Assembly (NCBI GenBank): GCA_019155205.2
Contig: JAHNZQ020003150.1
Span: 2,546,838 to 2,565,476, forward strand
Direction: 5' to 3'
DNA from: Gracilaria vermiculophylla
Lineage: Eukaryota > Rhodophyta > Florideophyceae > Gracilariales > Gracilariaceae
Length of the DNA: 18,639 nt
Part shown: positions 8,890 through 17,292 of the stretch, piece after piece
How positions within the stretch are numbered: position 1 is the stretch's first letter
How the letters are laid out: every line of letters begins with the position of its first letter
Position numbers and translations under genes: made by a program
Notes under the pieces: model-generated
Databases searched by the model: none
The model's input: the letters and a program-made list of their open reading frames with translations, nothing else
What the model was told of the DNA's origin: nothing

Positions 8890-9290
8890 CGCTAGCACTA
8901 CACCATCCTCCTGTCCTTCAAAGTCGTGACTCTTCACTCAGTCTGAGAACGACGGCCTCCGGCACCACCGCAAAACCCGGAAACCCTCTGTTTGCATTTA
9001 GGGAACACCTTCGTTTCCATTCCTCTGCCTCGGGAACTACCTGTTTCGAATCGCATCTGAGCCCCCACTCAACTTCTCGGAAATTAATCTCCCTACTTAA
9101 TTTCCTCTTACAAGCCTTTGAGTGGACTTGTGGACCAGACAAGCCGTTGCCTGCCACACCAGTTGGGCAAAGTATATTCTACAGTGTATCGCGCTCTCAG
9201 TCGCAGCGTACATAAATCTGATTCGAACCACGGCGGGGCTTGAACCCGCGATCGCTATACCATGGCCTATAACGAATTAGAAAAAGAACA
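8890..9290 (-). repeat. tRNA-derived SINE-like sequence
   Basis: On the minus strand a tRNA-like head lies at about 9275-9205. A stretch resembling an A box (TAGGCCATGGTATAGC) is followed about 20 bases later by a perfect T-arm: five-base stem GCGGG/CCCGC around the seven-base loop TTCAAGC, containing the B-box-like GGTTCAAGCCC. A second B-box-like GGTTCGAATCA follows within about 25 bases. There is no anticodon arm and no matching acceptor stem, so it is not a tRNA gene. The roughly 300 bases downstream (to about 8890) have no recognised coding sequence and would be the SINE body; its 3' boundary is a guess. A pol III-transcribed, retroposed origin is inference. Confidence 0.45.
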
Positions 9291-9776
9291 GTAGTTGGGC
9301 AACTCCGGCACTCCTGCGCTGGTTCGCGGTATATATATGATAAGTGCTGGGAGCAGTATGGGAAACTGCTGCCCCAAGCGCTTTGAAGGCCGGGGTCTGG
9401 GCCGTAGAGTGTTGTGTCGCAGAGGCGCCATCTGACGCAGGTTTAAATTTCACCGCCGCTCCGAAATCATAAGTCTTCACCGTCACGTCTCTGGCCTCCA
9501 GGAGGTGGTCTGGATTGATATCACGGTGCGCAATGTTCATGTGATGCAGATACTCAATCCCCACGAGCACATCAACAAATGCACGTGTACCGCGATACAA
9601 ACTCAGCGGGTCTGCCCCTTTCAGCTATGCAGAATCCATGATGGGGCCGCGCGAGACAAACTCAGGAATCACGCAAAAACGGTCATCCTCAGTGTCTACT
9701 CGCACATGTATTGCATACCGTTTTCGTGACAAAGTGAATTCATCACTTGGATTTTATCGGCATCCTTTTCCTCTTG
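9277..9776 (-). pseudogene. Truncated Ser/Thr protein kinase domain, CAMK-like
   Basis: Minus-strand kinase core in two frames joined by a one-base frameshift at about 9697. The upstream frame reads EEKDADKIQVMNSLCHENG (helix C to beta 4). The downstream frame reads VDTEDDRFCVIPEFVSRGP (hinge), a TAG at 9625-9627, then VGIEYLHHMNIAHRD. The catalytic loop is HRDINPDHLL (9528-9499), with Asn for the usual Lys and His for the usual Asn of HRDxKPxN. DFG is at 9468-9460. A TPAFKALG stretch stands where the APE motif should be, and kinase similarity stops there; the frame itself ends at 9277-9279. The hinge and loop look like the CAMK/CAMKK class. The N-terminal glycine loop and the C-lobe are absent, and SINE-like sequence lies immediately beyond. 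A captured or broken host gene copy is the likely origin. Confidence 0.72.
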
Positions 9777-9832
9777 TTACGCGCGCTGCTTCCAGCTGAA
9801 GTACACACCATTCTCCGGGATGCTTCTAATAC

Positions 9833-10045
9833 GTGAGAAAGCTCAAAGACTCGGACCGCGAGGTGAACATGGAGCTCATTGAAGAGCACAAGAGCGTCGA
9901 GTTTCTGTTCCCGTCTAAGAGCAGCGCCAGAATTAGGCACAGTGAGCTGTGCTGCCTGACGCTCGTGTACGACACCATTTAGTTTTGCAAGCGGCTGGTG
10001 AGGCACAGAGAGAAGTACGACCCCGTCAACGACTCATGGTATTGA
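9833..10045 (+). pseudogene. Unrecognised coding-like fragment
   Basis: Plus-strand frame of 70 codons to TGA 10043-10045, with one internal TAG at 9980-9982. It reads VRKLKDSDREVNMELIEEHK, then VEFLFPSKSSARIRHSELC, LTLVYDTI, and after the stop FCKRLVRHREKYDPVNDSW. Its G/C-rich third positions and its charged-helix, hydrophobic-strand pattern look like real protein, better than the overlapping minus-strand frame. No start codon context or family was recognised. It could be an exon remnant of a host gene or a piece of another element. Confidence 0.35.
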
Positions 10046-10439
10046 AGTTTGAGGGGCTGTGTTCTGCGCCTCGTACTTGACAAAGTATTTACTGGTTCGA
10101 TCTGCCCCTATCTTGAGCTCTAGCTACTGGAAATCGTTACCTGCACTTTTACACCACTATACGCGCGCAACGTTTCACGGAATGTCTGATTATCAGTCTT
10201 ATAGCGTGCAATAGGCTCTTGTAACCATGTTAAGAGTATGTTTTCGTGAGATCGGTTCTCCGCTGATAGTGTACTAGACGTTGCGTGGAAAAACGTCTTT
10301 GAATTGGCTGACACGTACAAAATTGGCCACTCTCGTGTTATTCAAAATATTTGAGTTATTCCTTTCCATACTGGTTCGTCTCTGAATCTCCTTTATCCTG
10401 TACATTTGCATGAACTGTTATGTAATGCGCTTCCAAAAT
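10046..10439. other. Gap between the coding-like fragment and the copia element
   Basis: A minus frame at 10120-10320 (66 codons; ENILLTWLQEPIARYK, RETLRAYSGVKVQV) has a plausible amino-acid mix but no recognised motif, and lies downstream of the copia RNase H end. It may be the 3' untranslated or LTR part of that element or an unrelated remnant. Nothing else was seen. Confidence 0.25.
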
Positions 10440-10948
10440 CCACGGAGACTTTTCTTTCGTATAGCATTAACTCCAAATGGAGGCTCATAGGGCTGTCTGT
10501 CTTGGTCAATGGGTCTGCGTAGTTCGTATTTCCAGGAATTCAAATCATTCGCCGGAAATTACCCACGTCAAACTCATACCTGATTACTGAAATGTCCCCA
10601 AGAATATGCCTACTGGCAGCATTTCTGCATGTAAGAAGAATATCAAACAGGTCCCTTGAGTCCACAATGATCCAAAGGCCAACATCAACGCCTAGTAGAG
10701 ATGAAAAAGACCAAGACAAAATCTTTCGCTCGTCTATGGCTACACTGGCTGCTAACGTTTCGGCGGATTCAATTGACCTGACGGGCCTCCTGGACTTATG
10801 CGAACTGCGGTTGATGACAAGAATAACGGCATTGTACTGTAATTCCCCAAAAAGGAACCCAGCCACGAAACCAAGCTGTGCATAATCTTCAGACCGAATT
10901 GAATCCGAGAAAACAACTAGTGAAGCTTCGTACTCACAGTTTCCAATA
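10440..10948 (-). pseudogene. Copia RNase H
   Basis: After the TGA that ends the RT connection (10951-10953) the frame reads CEYEASLVVFSDSIRSED, giving the first RNase H aspartate, then AQLGFVAGFLFGELQY, SSHKSRRPVRSIESAETLAA (glutamate in SAET) and GLWIIVDSRDLFDILL (second aspartate). HILGDISVIRYEFDV follows. A TGA interrupts RRMI, and the same frame continues with IPGNTNYADPLTKTDSP, the conserved end of copia RNase H that contributes the last aspartate. A tail of about 20 residues reaches about 10440. The acidic positions are all visible, so decay here is limited to stops. Confidence 0.78.
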
Positions 10949-10950
10949 AG

Positions 10951-12032
10951 TCATGCAAACTTCAGCGATGTGCACTTCCTCTTCAGGTTTCTGACCATGT
11001 TTAGCTGCGATACAAGATCCTTCAAAAGTGGCATAGGACCTTTTTGCTGCAAAAAACGAGCGATAAACGTGCAGAATGGTGACACTGCGACTCCCAACCT
11101 TCCAATGCTCCTGTTAAGATATCTGTAAGCTGCCAACTCGATACTGCTCAAGTGAGACTCTTGCTCATTACGACAAATTCGAGATACAGTTGGCTCCTAA
11201 AACCGTTGCATTTTTCAATCTCCATCGATCGTGACTATCCAGTCCTATGCTTGCGAAATGAAGAGGCTGTAGAAATGAATTCGACCAGTTCCATACACAA
11301 TCTTTCCTTGCTTGCAGGCCTTGCCAATTTTCTCAATGACAACTTCTAACTTCTTCAATTCTACCCCAAACAGAATTTCGTCCACAAGTTTGACGGCAGT
11401 GGCAGTAATCTTACATTTATTTTTCAGGTACAATAACTGCGAAAAATACACAAGCTGCACTAATCCAAAGCTTTTGAGCACATCATCACTTTCCTCTCTC
11501 CATTTTGCTCGGGCCTTCGCAAGCTGTAGGCTGCCAATATTAATAGCCAGTAGTGCTGATGTCGGGTTTTGCACTCTCTCAGCGAAATCATGTAGAAATC
11601 TCGCTTGGTTTGTGTCTGTAGAAAGGCACTTTAAAATTATATATTCGACATGGACCAGCAAAAGATTGTTGCCAGTGACAATAGAATCTTTACACCAACA
11701 GTGAGACAGGTTGCGGAATTGGTCTTTAGTACATCTTTGTGACCACCTTTGTTACCATGAACTGTCATCCTCGCCTTTAGACAGAGGGACTCGTCATCGC
11801 ACTGCTTGACCATATTGAGGACGTGCCATGTGAAACTTTTGGCGTCGTGTGGAATGTCAGAAAGTGCTACGTCACGCACGATCTTTTTAAACGACATCTT
11901 TTCTCCCTGGTAGACTTTCTCTGCTGCATACTGCTGTAACACTTGTGCCTGATGTAAAATAAACTTCCCGATACCGAATCTCTTGAAGTACACATTGATA
12001 AGTGTCTTTTCCAAACTTTTGAGTTCGGCCAC
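10951..12032 (-). pseudogene. Copia reverse transcriptase
   Basis: First stretch 12032-11640: FKKIVRDVALSDIPHDAKSF, LCLKARMTVHGNKGGHKDVL, TNSATCLTVGVKILLSLATI and FCWSMSNI, the N-terminal RT of oomycete copia elements. Two TAA codons (11637-11639 and 11631-11633) follow, on either side of a Phe codon and just before SAFLQT, exactly where the first catalytic aspartate is expected. A frame change then leads into 11661-11245 with LAKARAKWREESDDVLKSFG and KLVDEILFGV, where the second catalytic aspartate pair is Asp-Glu (11382-11377). GKIVYGTGRIHFYSLF follows. Stops scatter through WIVTIDGD and TVSRICRNEQ, then IELAAYRYLNRSIGRLGVA, SPFCTFIARFLQQKG and LVSQLNMVRNLKRK end at TGA 10951-10953. Confidence 0.8.
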
Positions 12033-12047
12033 AGGCGAAAGCTGAAC

Positions 12048-12800
12048 TTATACCCCTTCTAATTGAGGAGCGACGTGTATGTGGTTTATTTCGGTGGTTT
12101 CATCTGAGTCTTTAATGTGGTCACATGCTTCGTCCTTGATGTCTAATACTTCGTTCTCTCCATCATCGTAGAGTACTGAATATTTACCAAAGTTCTCCTC
12201 GGGCTTCTCTAATGTTCCCTTATAAAACTGCCTATCGAACAGCCAATACACCTGGAATTTGTTGCCGACCACTGGTAAATTGTGGCCGAAGCTTTCCGGT
12301 TCCCCCTCGGTCTGCATTCTCATTTCCGTGTACCAAATTTCCTCTTCTTCGGTGTGTTCAGAATTTTTCACTCGACTTTCTACAACCTCTTCTAAGTTTC
12401 TCTCCAATTCATTCACTGTATCTTGCACAGCAGCAGCTAGCTCATTGCTGCAAAACGCCGGTCTGACATCCTCGATGGAAGCGGATATTTTTCTTTTCTT
12501 CGAACCTGAGACTGTCCCGGTCCTGTTTGCTCTATCATACGCCAGCAGTGGCTTGTTGGTTGACCATTTTTTTCTCTTATCGTGGGAGGTTTTGAAAAAA
12601 ATCTGAACCATGTCATCTACTGCAACAGGAACCTCTTCGGTTGTCTTGGAACGAAGGAGTAGTGTCAAGTTCCTTTTCGCGAGCAAAGTCCTGAACTGAA
12701 TCTTTAGCAGAACCTACGTTCGCAGCCCGCGATAAATTCATAGCAGAGCTGTCGCTGTTTATCCGGGCTGAATGAAAAGCCAATAAGTGTGTAGCCTGGT
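12048..12800 (-). pseudogene. Copia integrase C-terminal region with Tudor-like domain
   Basis: The main frame is 12686-12048, 212 codons. Residues 1-75 (LTLLLRSKTTEEVPVAVDDM, DKRKKWSTNKPLLAYDRAN, ISASIEDVRPAF) look like an SH3-type integrase C-terminal domain. Residues 80-130 form a charged, probably helical linker rich in Glu (EEEEIWYTEMRMQ). Residues 138-190 (about 12275-12117) read VGNKFQVYWLFDRQFYKGTL, GKYSVLYDDGENEVLDI, a pattern typical of Tudor/royal-family barrels (aromatic residues around a YDDG turn). Upstream, in another frame, NLSRAANVGSAKDSV (to about 12800) may belong to the same protein after a frameshift near 12680. The Tudor label is fold recognition by eye. Confidence 0.65.
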
Positions 12801-13113
12801 AAAGAACAGAGCAGGAGGCTGCAGGGCAGCATTCAGCTGATGAGAAGATTGAACGACGCTTGTTTGATTTTTTGAACAGGGCGCAACTAGAACAGCAGGG
12901 ATGTGGCGTTGCCGGATGATGTCGGCTATTGACGAAGTGGTCCATGTTTGCACAATGTGTCTCTGTTTTCTTGAGGATTCCACAGACCGGCTTGTTCAGA
13001 AACTAGCTATCTATAATTTGACAAAATTAAACAATCCTTGCCTTCAAGAGTACTTAAATCGTCTTGTGTACGGTTTTTCGTGTCTTTCGATGTTCGTACT
13101 TATCTTTTATGTA
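12801..13113. other. Unassigned stretch upstream of the copia remnant
   Basis: Minus-strand frames here (NSRHHPATPHPCC, ALFKKSNKRRSIFSSAEC) may be further integrase remnants, since they adjoin recognisable copia sequence, but no HHCC or DDE motif could be read on either strand. Confidence 0.25.
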
Positions 13114-13122
13114 CCTCTCCAT

Positions 13123-13200
<78 letters not shown>

Positions 13201-13272
13201 CTCTCTTTTTCTCTTTTTCTCTTTTTCTCTCCCTGTGTCTCTGTCTGTGTGTGTGTCTCTTTCTTTCTTATC
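13114..13272. repeat. CT-rich microsatellite and polypyrimidine tract
   Basis: A pure (CT)26 run occupies 13131-13182. It is flanked by imperfect CT/TTTCTC units to about 13230, a short TG run (about 13243-13256) and TTCTTTC to about 13269. The plus strand is almost wholly pyrimidine for over 100 bases. Frames across it encode only Ser/Leu repeats or Arg/Glu repeats and are not genes. Confidence 0.97.
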
Positions 13273-14730
13273 ATGATCGCCATCTTGATCCCCTACCCAA
13301 TTCATTCTAAAGCTCCATCGGGTGGACAGAAATCGGCCTCTTCTCTCGTCTTCTGCCGTGTGTGCAGCACCTGGATCCACCAGTTCCCCGGTACAAGCCG
13401 CTAGTCATTCTTCTGTAGAAACGACTTTCCATTATGATCCTACATGCTCATGATGCGAAAAAACATTCGAAGCACTCCACAGGTTAACAATCATTCTTTA
13501 GCACATCAAAATGCAAACGACCGTGCTCTGGGATCCGCAAACCTCAGATTAAATATTCATCAGTTTCGCCAGCGTTCTTGAACCTGCGGTTGATTCTTTA
13601 AGTGGAATACGTGGCATGAGTCGTCGTGGCTTGAATGAGTCGACGTCTTGTTGCGAATCTGCTTCATGCTGGATGCGGCTGTTACATTCTCAATGCAATG
13701 GCTGACACTTAAAGTTGTGTACTTGAAAACATAAAGGATATTACCACTATGCTGAGAGTCCGGAATGAGCTGCGTCTGGTCAGTACTTCATGGCATTTAG
13801 AACTACTTCCTATCCTTCATATGCCTCAACTAATTTCAGTAATGATATTTGTCATATAAAGATGGTTTCAATATCGGCTGAGAAAATTGATGTGCAAGAA
13901 AAGATACAAATACCGTGTATAAAAGCGACTAAAGTCACTTCATGAGAGAGCATTGTGCCGAGAGGTAGCCGCGAAAGCCCATATATGCTCAAGCAGAAAA
14001 AACGATAAATTTGATGGCCTTTGGATGGAGCAGTTGTGTATCACAGACAGAGGTATTCGGACCCAAAGAACCACAAAGACAGTCAATACGCTACACTGTC
14101 GTCAAATACTGCTGTCAAAGAGGTTCTTCAAGCTACACTTTCATCGAGCATTGAATCGAATAGGGTATTGTCATTTTAAGGTAGACTAGTGATCGCAACA
14201 CATTCTCTACTATTAAAGACATAGAGTCTGCTGTTGTCCTACAAGGATCAGCTAGAATTTTCTTTGTATCTCATCTTCTGCTACGCAATGTTACAAGTTA
14301 TCTTTCATTAGCACTTTGAATTGCATGTTATGGTGTTATTTTTGGAATCTGATGTAAGAGCCATTCAAAAAAAAGACATTTGCGGTACAGAAAATATGTG
14401 AAGAACTTGAAGTGTCCTTAATCTGTCTATTCATGTGCGGTTTTCTGTCGTCTGGAAAGTGGTCTAGTTTTCTTGTACCGGTAGTCTATCGCAGAAGCCA
14501 TACAGGGAGTTGGCGTGATTGTAATTTGTATTCTGAGAAGAGAAGCTAAGATGTGATTATATTTGCATACCGAAAAAATGAACAAAACTTCATAGACAAT
14601 GAATGTCCTATTTGCGATACAAATTTAAATTTGTTCTTGGTCTGTTCCTCAAGGAATATTCAATTTTCGCCAATAATTTGCTCTGCGTAAGCTGTATTGC
14701 ATGTTCAACTGCATCGCGAATGACAAATAA
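13273..14730. other. Region without recognised genes
   Basis: Stops are dense in all frames. A 78-codon plus frame at 13953-14189 (MCREVAAKAHICSS...) has no recognised motif and a poor amino-acid pattern. No tRNA, LTR or transposase motifs were seen. AT content rises steadily toward the right end. Confidence 0.5.
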
Positions 14731-16010
14731 AATCTGTTTCAAAAGTATAGGACACCTGGCATTTTGATGCATATCATTGTTCCTATTACTGTAGTGCTAC
14801 CAAAATCAGTTTTTAAAACACTTTGAGTAAAAATCTGATTCAAAATCATAAGACATTTCACTTTCAAACTTCATTTTGTTTTATTGAGTGGTTGATTTTC
14901 GCTCTTGTGTACTAAATAACACTAATTCAACACTTTTGCATCGCGTTTCTTTAACGATCCATACTTAAAATATTTACAGTTTTCGCGCTATTTCTAATAC
15001 TTTTGCTTTAATCAAAACCTGTTCAGAATGGCCTGACATGGCCATATAGCATTCTAACGATTACATCCTATTCATTTTCAAAGGGTTTTTCAGTGCCCGT
15101 AACGCGTAAGTAACTGCATAGCATTGCTTTAAAGCAAGTGAAAAACGTTTGTCATTGTTATAGACTACTAAACAGGGGCATTATCTTGGTGAAAAACCAG
15201 TTATCATTTCTGATATAATATGTAAAACTTTACAAAACGTTATGTGAAAGCATTTGTAGGCCTTTTTGAGTCTATAATGCTTATTGAAAATGATTTATAT
15301 GTAGATGCTTTGATCAAGGGTTCAGTGCATTGCATAATATAAGCTTTAATAGAATATTTCTATGTTCAAATTTTGTTTGATCTTTTTCGAGTATGATAGC
15401 AATATGTAAATCACTATTGTTCATTCCAATCAAAGTGTTACTCAGTTTAGAGTACATTCTCTTCGCAGCTGTTTTTTTCAATGCTCATTGCAGACTGCGG
15501 CACCATTTTTCGTTTATTTGCAGCTATCAAAAGGAAATATTTGTTTAGTTTTATATAAGACAAGAATTTTGAAGCGCTTTTCTTTACCCTTGTATTCATT
15601 TTATGTAAGCGTATCGTTCTTTTCATGGGTTTTTAGTGCAAAATACATTGCCTAGATACATTTCTCGCTAAAGGTTCTGCTCTATATTGCAGCTGAGCAT
15701 TCTTAAGCTATCCAGTAATCTTTGTGTTTGTATAAAAGTATATATTTAAGAAAATGGTATAAAACTTAGAACGACGGCCGAGATTGAAGGTACTGTTTAA
15801 AGTACTGTGTTATAGGCTTTTACTTTAAAATATCAAATGTCTTTTTGTAGAAAGGAAATAATGTGTTGCGGAAATAATCACGCTCGAGTTCGAAATGTCC
15901 TATACTTTTGAAACGCGTTTTTGATGGTTTCAACGAAGGGAGATGGCTATAGTAGGCAAAATTTCATATTTTGGCGCGCTTTAGCATCGTCATATACTTT
16001 TGAAACGTAC
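14731..16010. mobile_element. Non-coding Tc1/mariner-like element with two-site inverted repeats
   Basis: TTTCAAAAGTATAGGACA starts at 14737, with a weaker copy (TTCAAAATCATAAGACATTTC) at about 14839. In inverted orientation, CGTTTCAAAAGTATATGACG reads leftward from 16007 and GTTTCAAAAGTATAGGACAT from about 15915. Outer and inner sites are thus about 100 bp apart on the left and about 93 bp on the right, giving an inverted repeat of about 120 bp. TA dinucleotides lie close to both ends (14729-14730; 16008-16009). The interior of about 1 kb is very AT-rich and no transposase motifs were found, so it is either a non-autonomous element or a copy decayed beyond reading. Exact ends are uncertain by several bases. 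Confidence 0.6.
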
Positions 16011-16016
16011 TATATA

Positions 16017-16123
16017 CAATGCGTTTGAAAAACATATTACCCTTCAAAAGTGCGCGAAAACTGTACTGTAGGCTAAATTTGGCACATAGTTTATGTAGAA
16101 CCGTTTCAAAAAGATATGTACAC
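16017..16123 (+). repeat. Left inverted repeat of the Tc3-like element
   Basis: Outer TTTGAAAAACATATTAC at 16024 and inner GTTTCAAAAAGATATG at 16103, about 79 bp apart. CTGTAC at 16061 has a counterpart in the right repeat (17232-17227 on the minus strand), and CTGTAC-to-inner-site distances are 37 bp here and 44 bp there, so the left copy seems to have lost some bases. Confidence 0.6.
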
Positions 16124-16141
16124 TGTCTCCTTCTAGTAATC

Positions 16142-17135
16142 ATGGCTTGAGGTCCGCCACTTTCCAAGCAAGAACAGCTTGAAATCATGCATGTAAATGC
16201 CGAGAAACATTTCAACACTGCTATCGCAAAAACATTGAAGCGTTCTGGGGTCATAATTGCTAGTTTTCTCAAAAATCCGACTCTTTATGGATTAAAATAA
16301 CCTCCGAGACGCCCTTAGAAGCTCAGCCCAACAATTAAAAAAAGGAATTAAAGGGCGTTGTGCAAAGGATAATTATTGTGCAAAACCATTCGAATAAATC
16401 TCAATCTCAATGTTTTTAAATCAAATATATGAAGGCAGACAAATAGCATGAGTTTATATAAATATAAGAAATGGAAAATAATTTGGTTTTTCAAAACTAT
16501 CACAAGCAAAAGAGAGTTGCCTGGTGTGCTGGAAAAGCCTACTGGAAAAAGGAATGGGAAAATGTGACTTTTACTGATGAAAAAAAGTTCTGTTTGGAGG
16601 GACCAGGTTTCTAAAATCTTTATTGGCAAGATGTTCATAAGGAATGTGATGATTTTTATACCAGGCATTCACGTGGAGGCTCTGTAATGGTCTTGGCGGG
16701 CATTTCTAAAATAGGTCTCACGGAAATTGCATATATTGAAACAAACATGAATACGGAAAATATCAACAAGTTTTATACAATTATTTGCTACCATTTTGTT
16801 TATGTTTCCATAAACAAAATTTCATTTTTCCACAGGATAATGCGCCTGTACACACTCCATCTTTAATCAAAACTTGGCTACAGGAGTCTGAGGTATCTGT
16901 TTAAGAGTGGCCGGCGCGCTCACCAAATTTAACACCAATCGAAAACGTTTGGGGACTGCTGGCGAGCATCATTTGTGCGTGTGGAAGGCAATTTCAGACA
17001 GTTTTTGAACTCAAAAACTGTATCAAAAATTGCTGGAAATCTATAACAGTTTCAGCTGTGGAGAAGTACATCAATTCGATGCCGAAACGTTGCATTAGCG
17101 TTATACAGCAAAAAAGATGCAAAATTATCTATTGA
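16142..17135 (+). pseudogene. Tc3-like DD34E transposase
   Basis: Cut-and-paste transposase. ATG at 16142 is followed by a TGA at codon 3 (16148-16150), then PPLSKQEQLEIMHVNAEKHF and AIAKTLKRSGVIIASFLKNP, the first helix-turn-helix. Several stops mark the second DNA-binding domain. The catalytic part, in another frame, reads VTFTDEKKFCLEG (first Asp codon 16576-16578), YWQDVHKE and HSRGGSVMVLAGISK. After a frameshift near 16830, QDNAPVHTPSLIKTW holds the second Asp (16836-16838) and SPNLTPIENVWGLL the Glu (16941-16943). Exactly 34 residues separate the second Asp and the Glu, the DD34E spacing. The frame ends at TGA 17133-17135. All three catalytic codons survive, but at least six stops and two frame changes make it a pseudogene. 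Confidence 0.85.
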
Positions 17136-17161
17136 GCTTCGCGCAGTAAAGATTTGTTATT

Positions 17162-17290
17162 GATGATCATATGTTTTCGAAACGGTTCTTTGACTTTACT
17201 TTTTTCTATAACCTATTATTGTAAGCGTACAGTATACACTTGGTAGTTTTTTCGAGATTTCACAGCATGTCGTATGCTTTTGAAAGTCTG
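17162..17290 (-). repeat. Right inverted repeat of the Tc3-like element
   Basis: Read on the minus strand from 17290: outer CAGACTTTCAAAAGCATACG, CTGTAC at 17232, and inner GAACCGTTTCGAAAACATAT from 17188. The inner site is about 100 bp in from the end. A TA (17291-17292) borders it. Confidence 0.65.
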
Positions 17291-17292
17291 TA

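Larger units (their letters stand above)
10440..12945 (-). mobile_element. Ty1/copia retrotransposon Pol remnant, oomycete type
   Basis: Minus strand, in the order integrase C-terminal region, RT, RNase H, which is diagnostic for Ty1/copia (integrase before RT) rather than gypsy. Several frame changes (near 12680, 12040, 11640, 10950) and stops break it. No LTRs, Gag, protease or integrase DDE core were identified: sequence upstream of 12945 on the minus strand loses recognisable similarity and a large CT microsatellite sits about 170 bp beyond. The element is therefore 5'-truncated or its 5' part is too decayed to read. Confidence 0.8.
16017..17290 (+). mobile_element. Tc3-like Tc1/mariner DNA transposon
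   Basis: Element of about 1.27 kb containing a DD34E transposase pseudogene. The outer repeats are CAATGCGTTTGAAAAACATA at 16017 and, inverted, CAGACTTTCAAAAGCATACG ending at 17290. Each end is flanked by TA (16015-16016 and 17291-17292), the target duplication of this superfamily. A second, better conserved inverted pair lies inside: GAACCGTTTCAAAAAGATAT at 16098 and GAACCGTTTCGAAAACATAT reading leftward from 17188. Only about five bases separate its left TA from the right TA of the neighbouring non-coding element, which shares the TTTCAAAAG motif. Confidence 0.78.

Noticed and set aside
9205..9275. A tRNA gene on the minus strand
   Set aside because: The T-arm is perfect, but there is no anticodon arm and the bases after the T-arm have no partner for an acceptor stem upstream.
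9743..10006. 87-codon minus-strand frame over the unidentified fragment
   Set aside because: The plus-strand frame has the better protein pattern, and the right end of this frame overlaps the kinase remnant in a different frame.
11152..11704. Plus-strand frames of 65 and 130 codons across the copia RT
   Set aside because: They are antisense to the recognisable RT sequence and have no motifs.
12901..13404. Long open frames on both strands over the CT repeat (Ser/Leu-rich plus, Arg/Glu-rich minus)
   Set aside because: They are produced by the dinucleotide repeat, which has no stops in any frame; amino-acid content is pure repeat.
14731..16010. CRISPR array or satellite suggested by repeated TTTCAAAAG motifs
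   Set aside because: The copies are in inverted pairs with symmetric spacing, not regularly spaced direct repeats; they fit transposon ends.
16348..16668. 106-codon minus-strand frame over the transposase
   Set aside because: It is antisense to the DDE transposase catalytic region and is hydrophobic only because of AT-rich composition.
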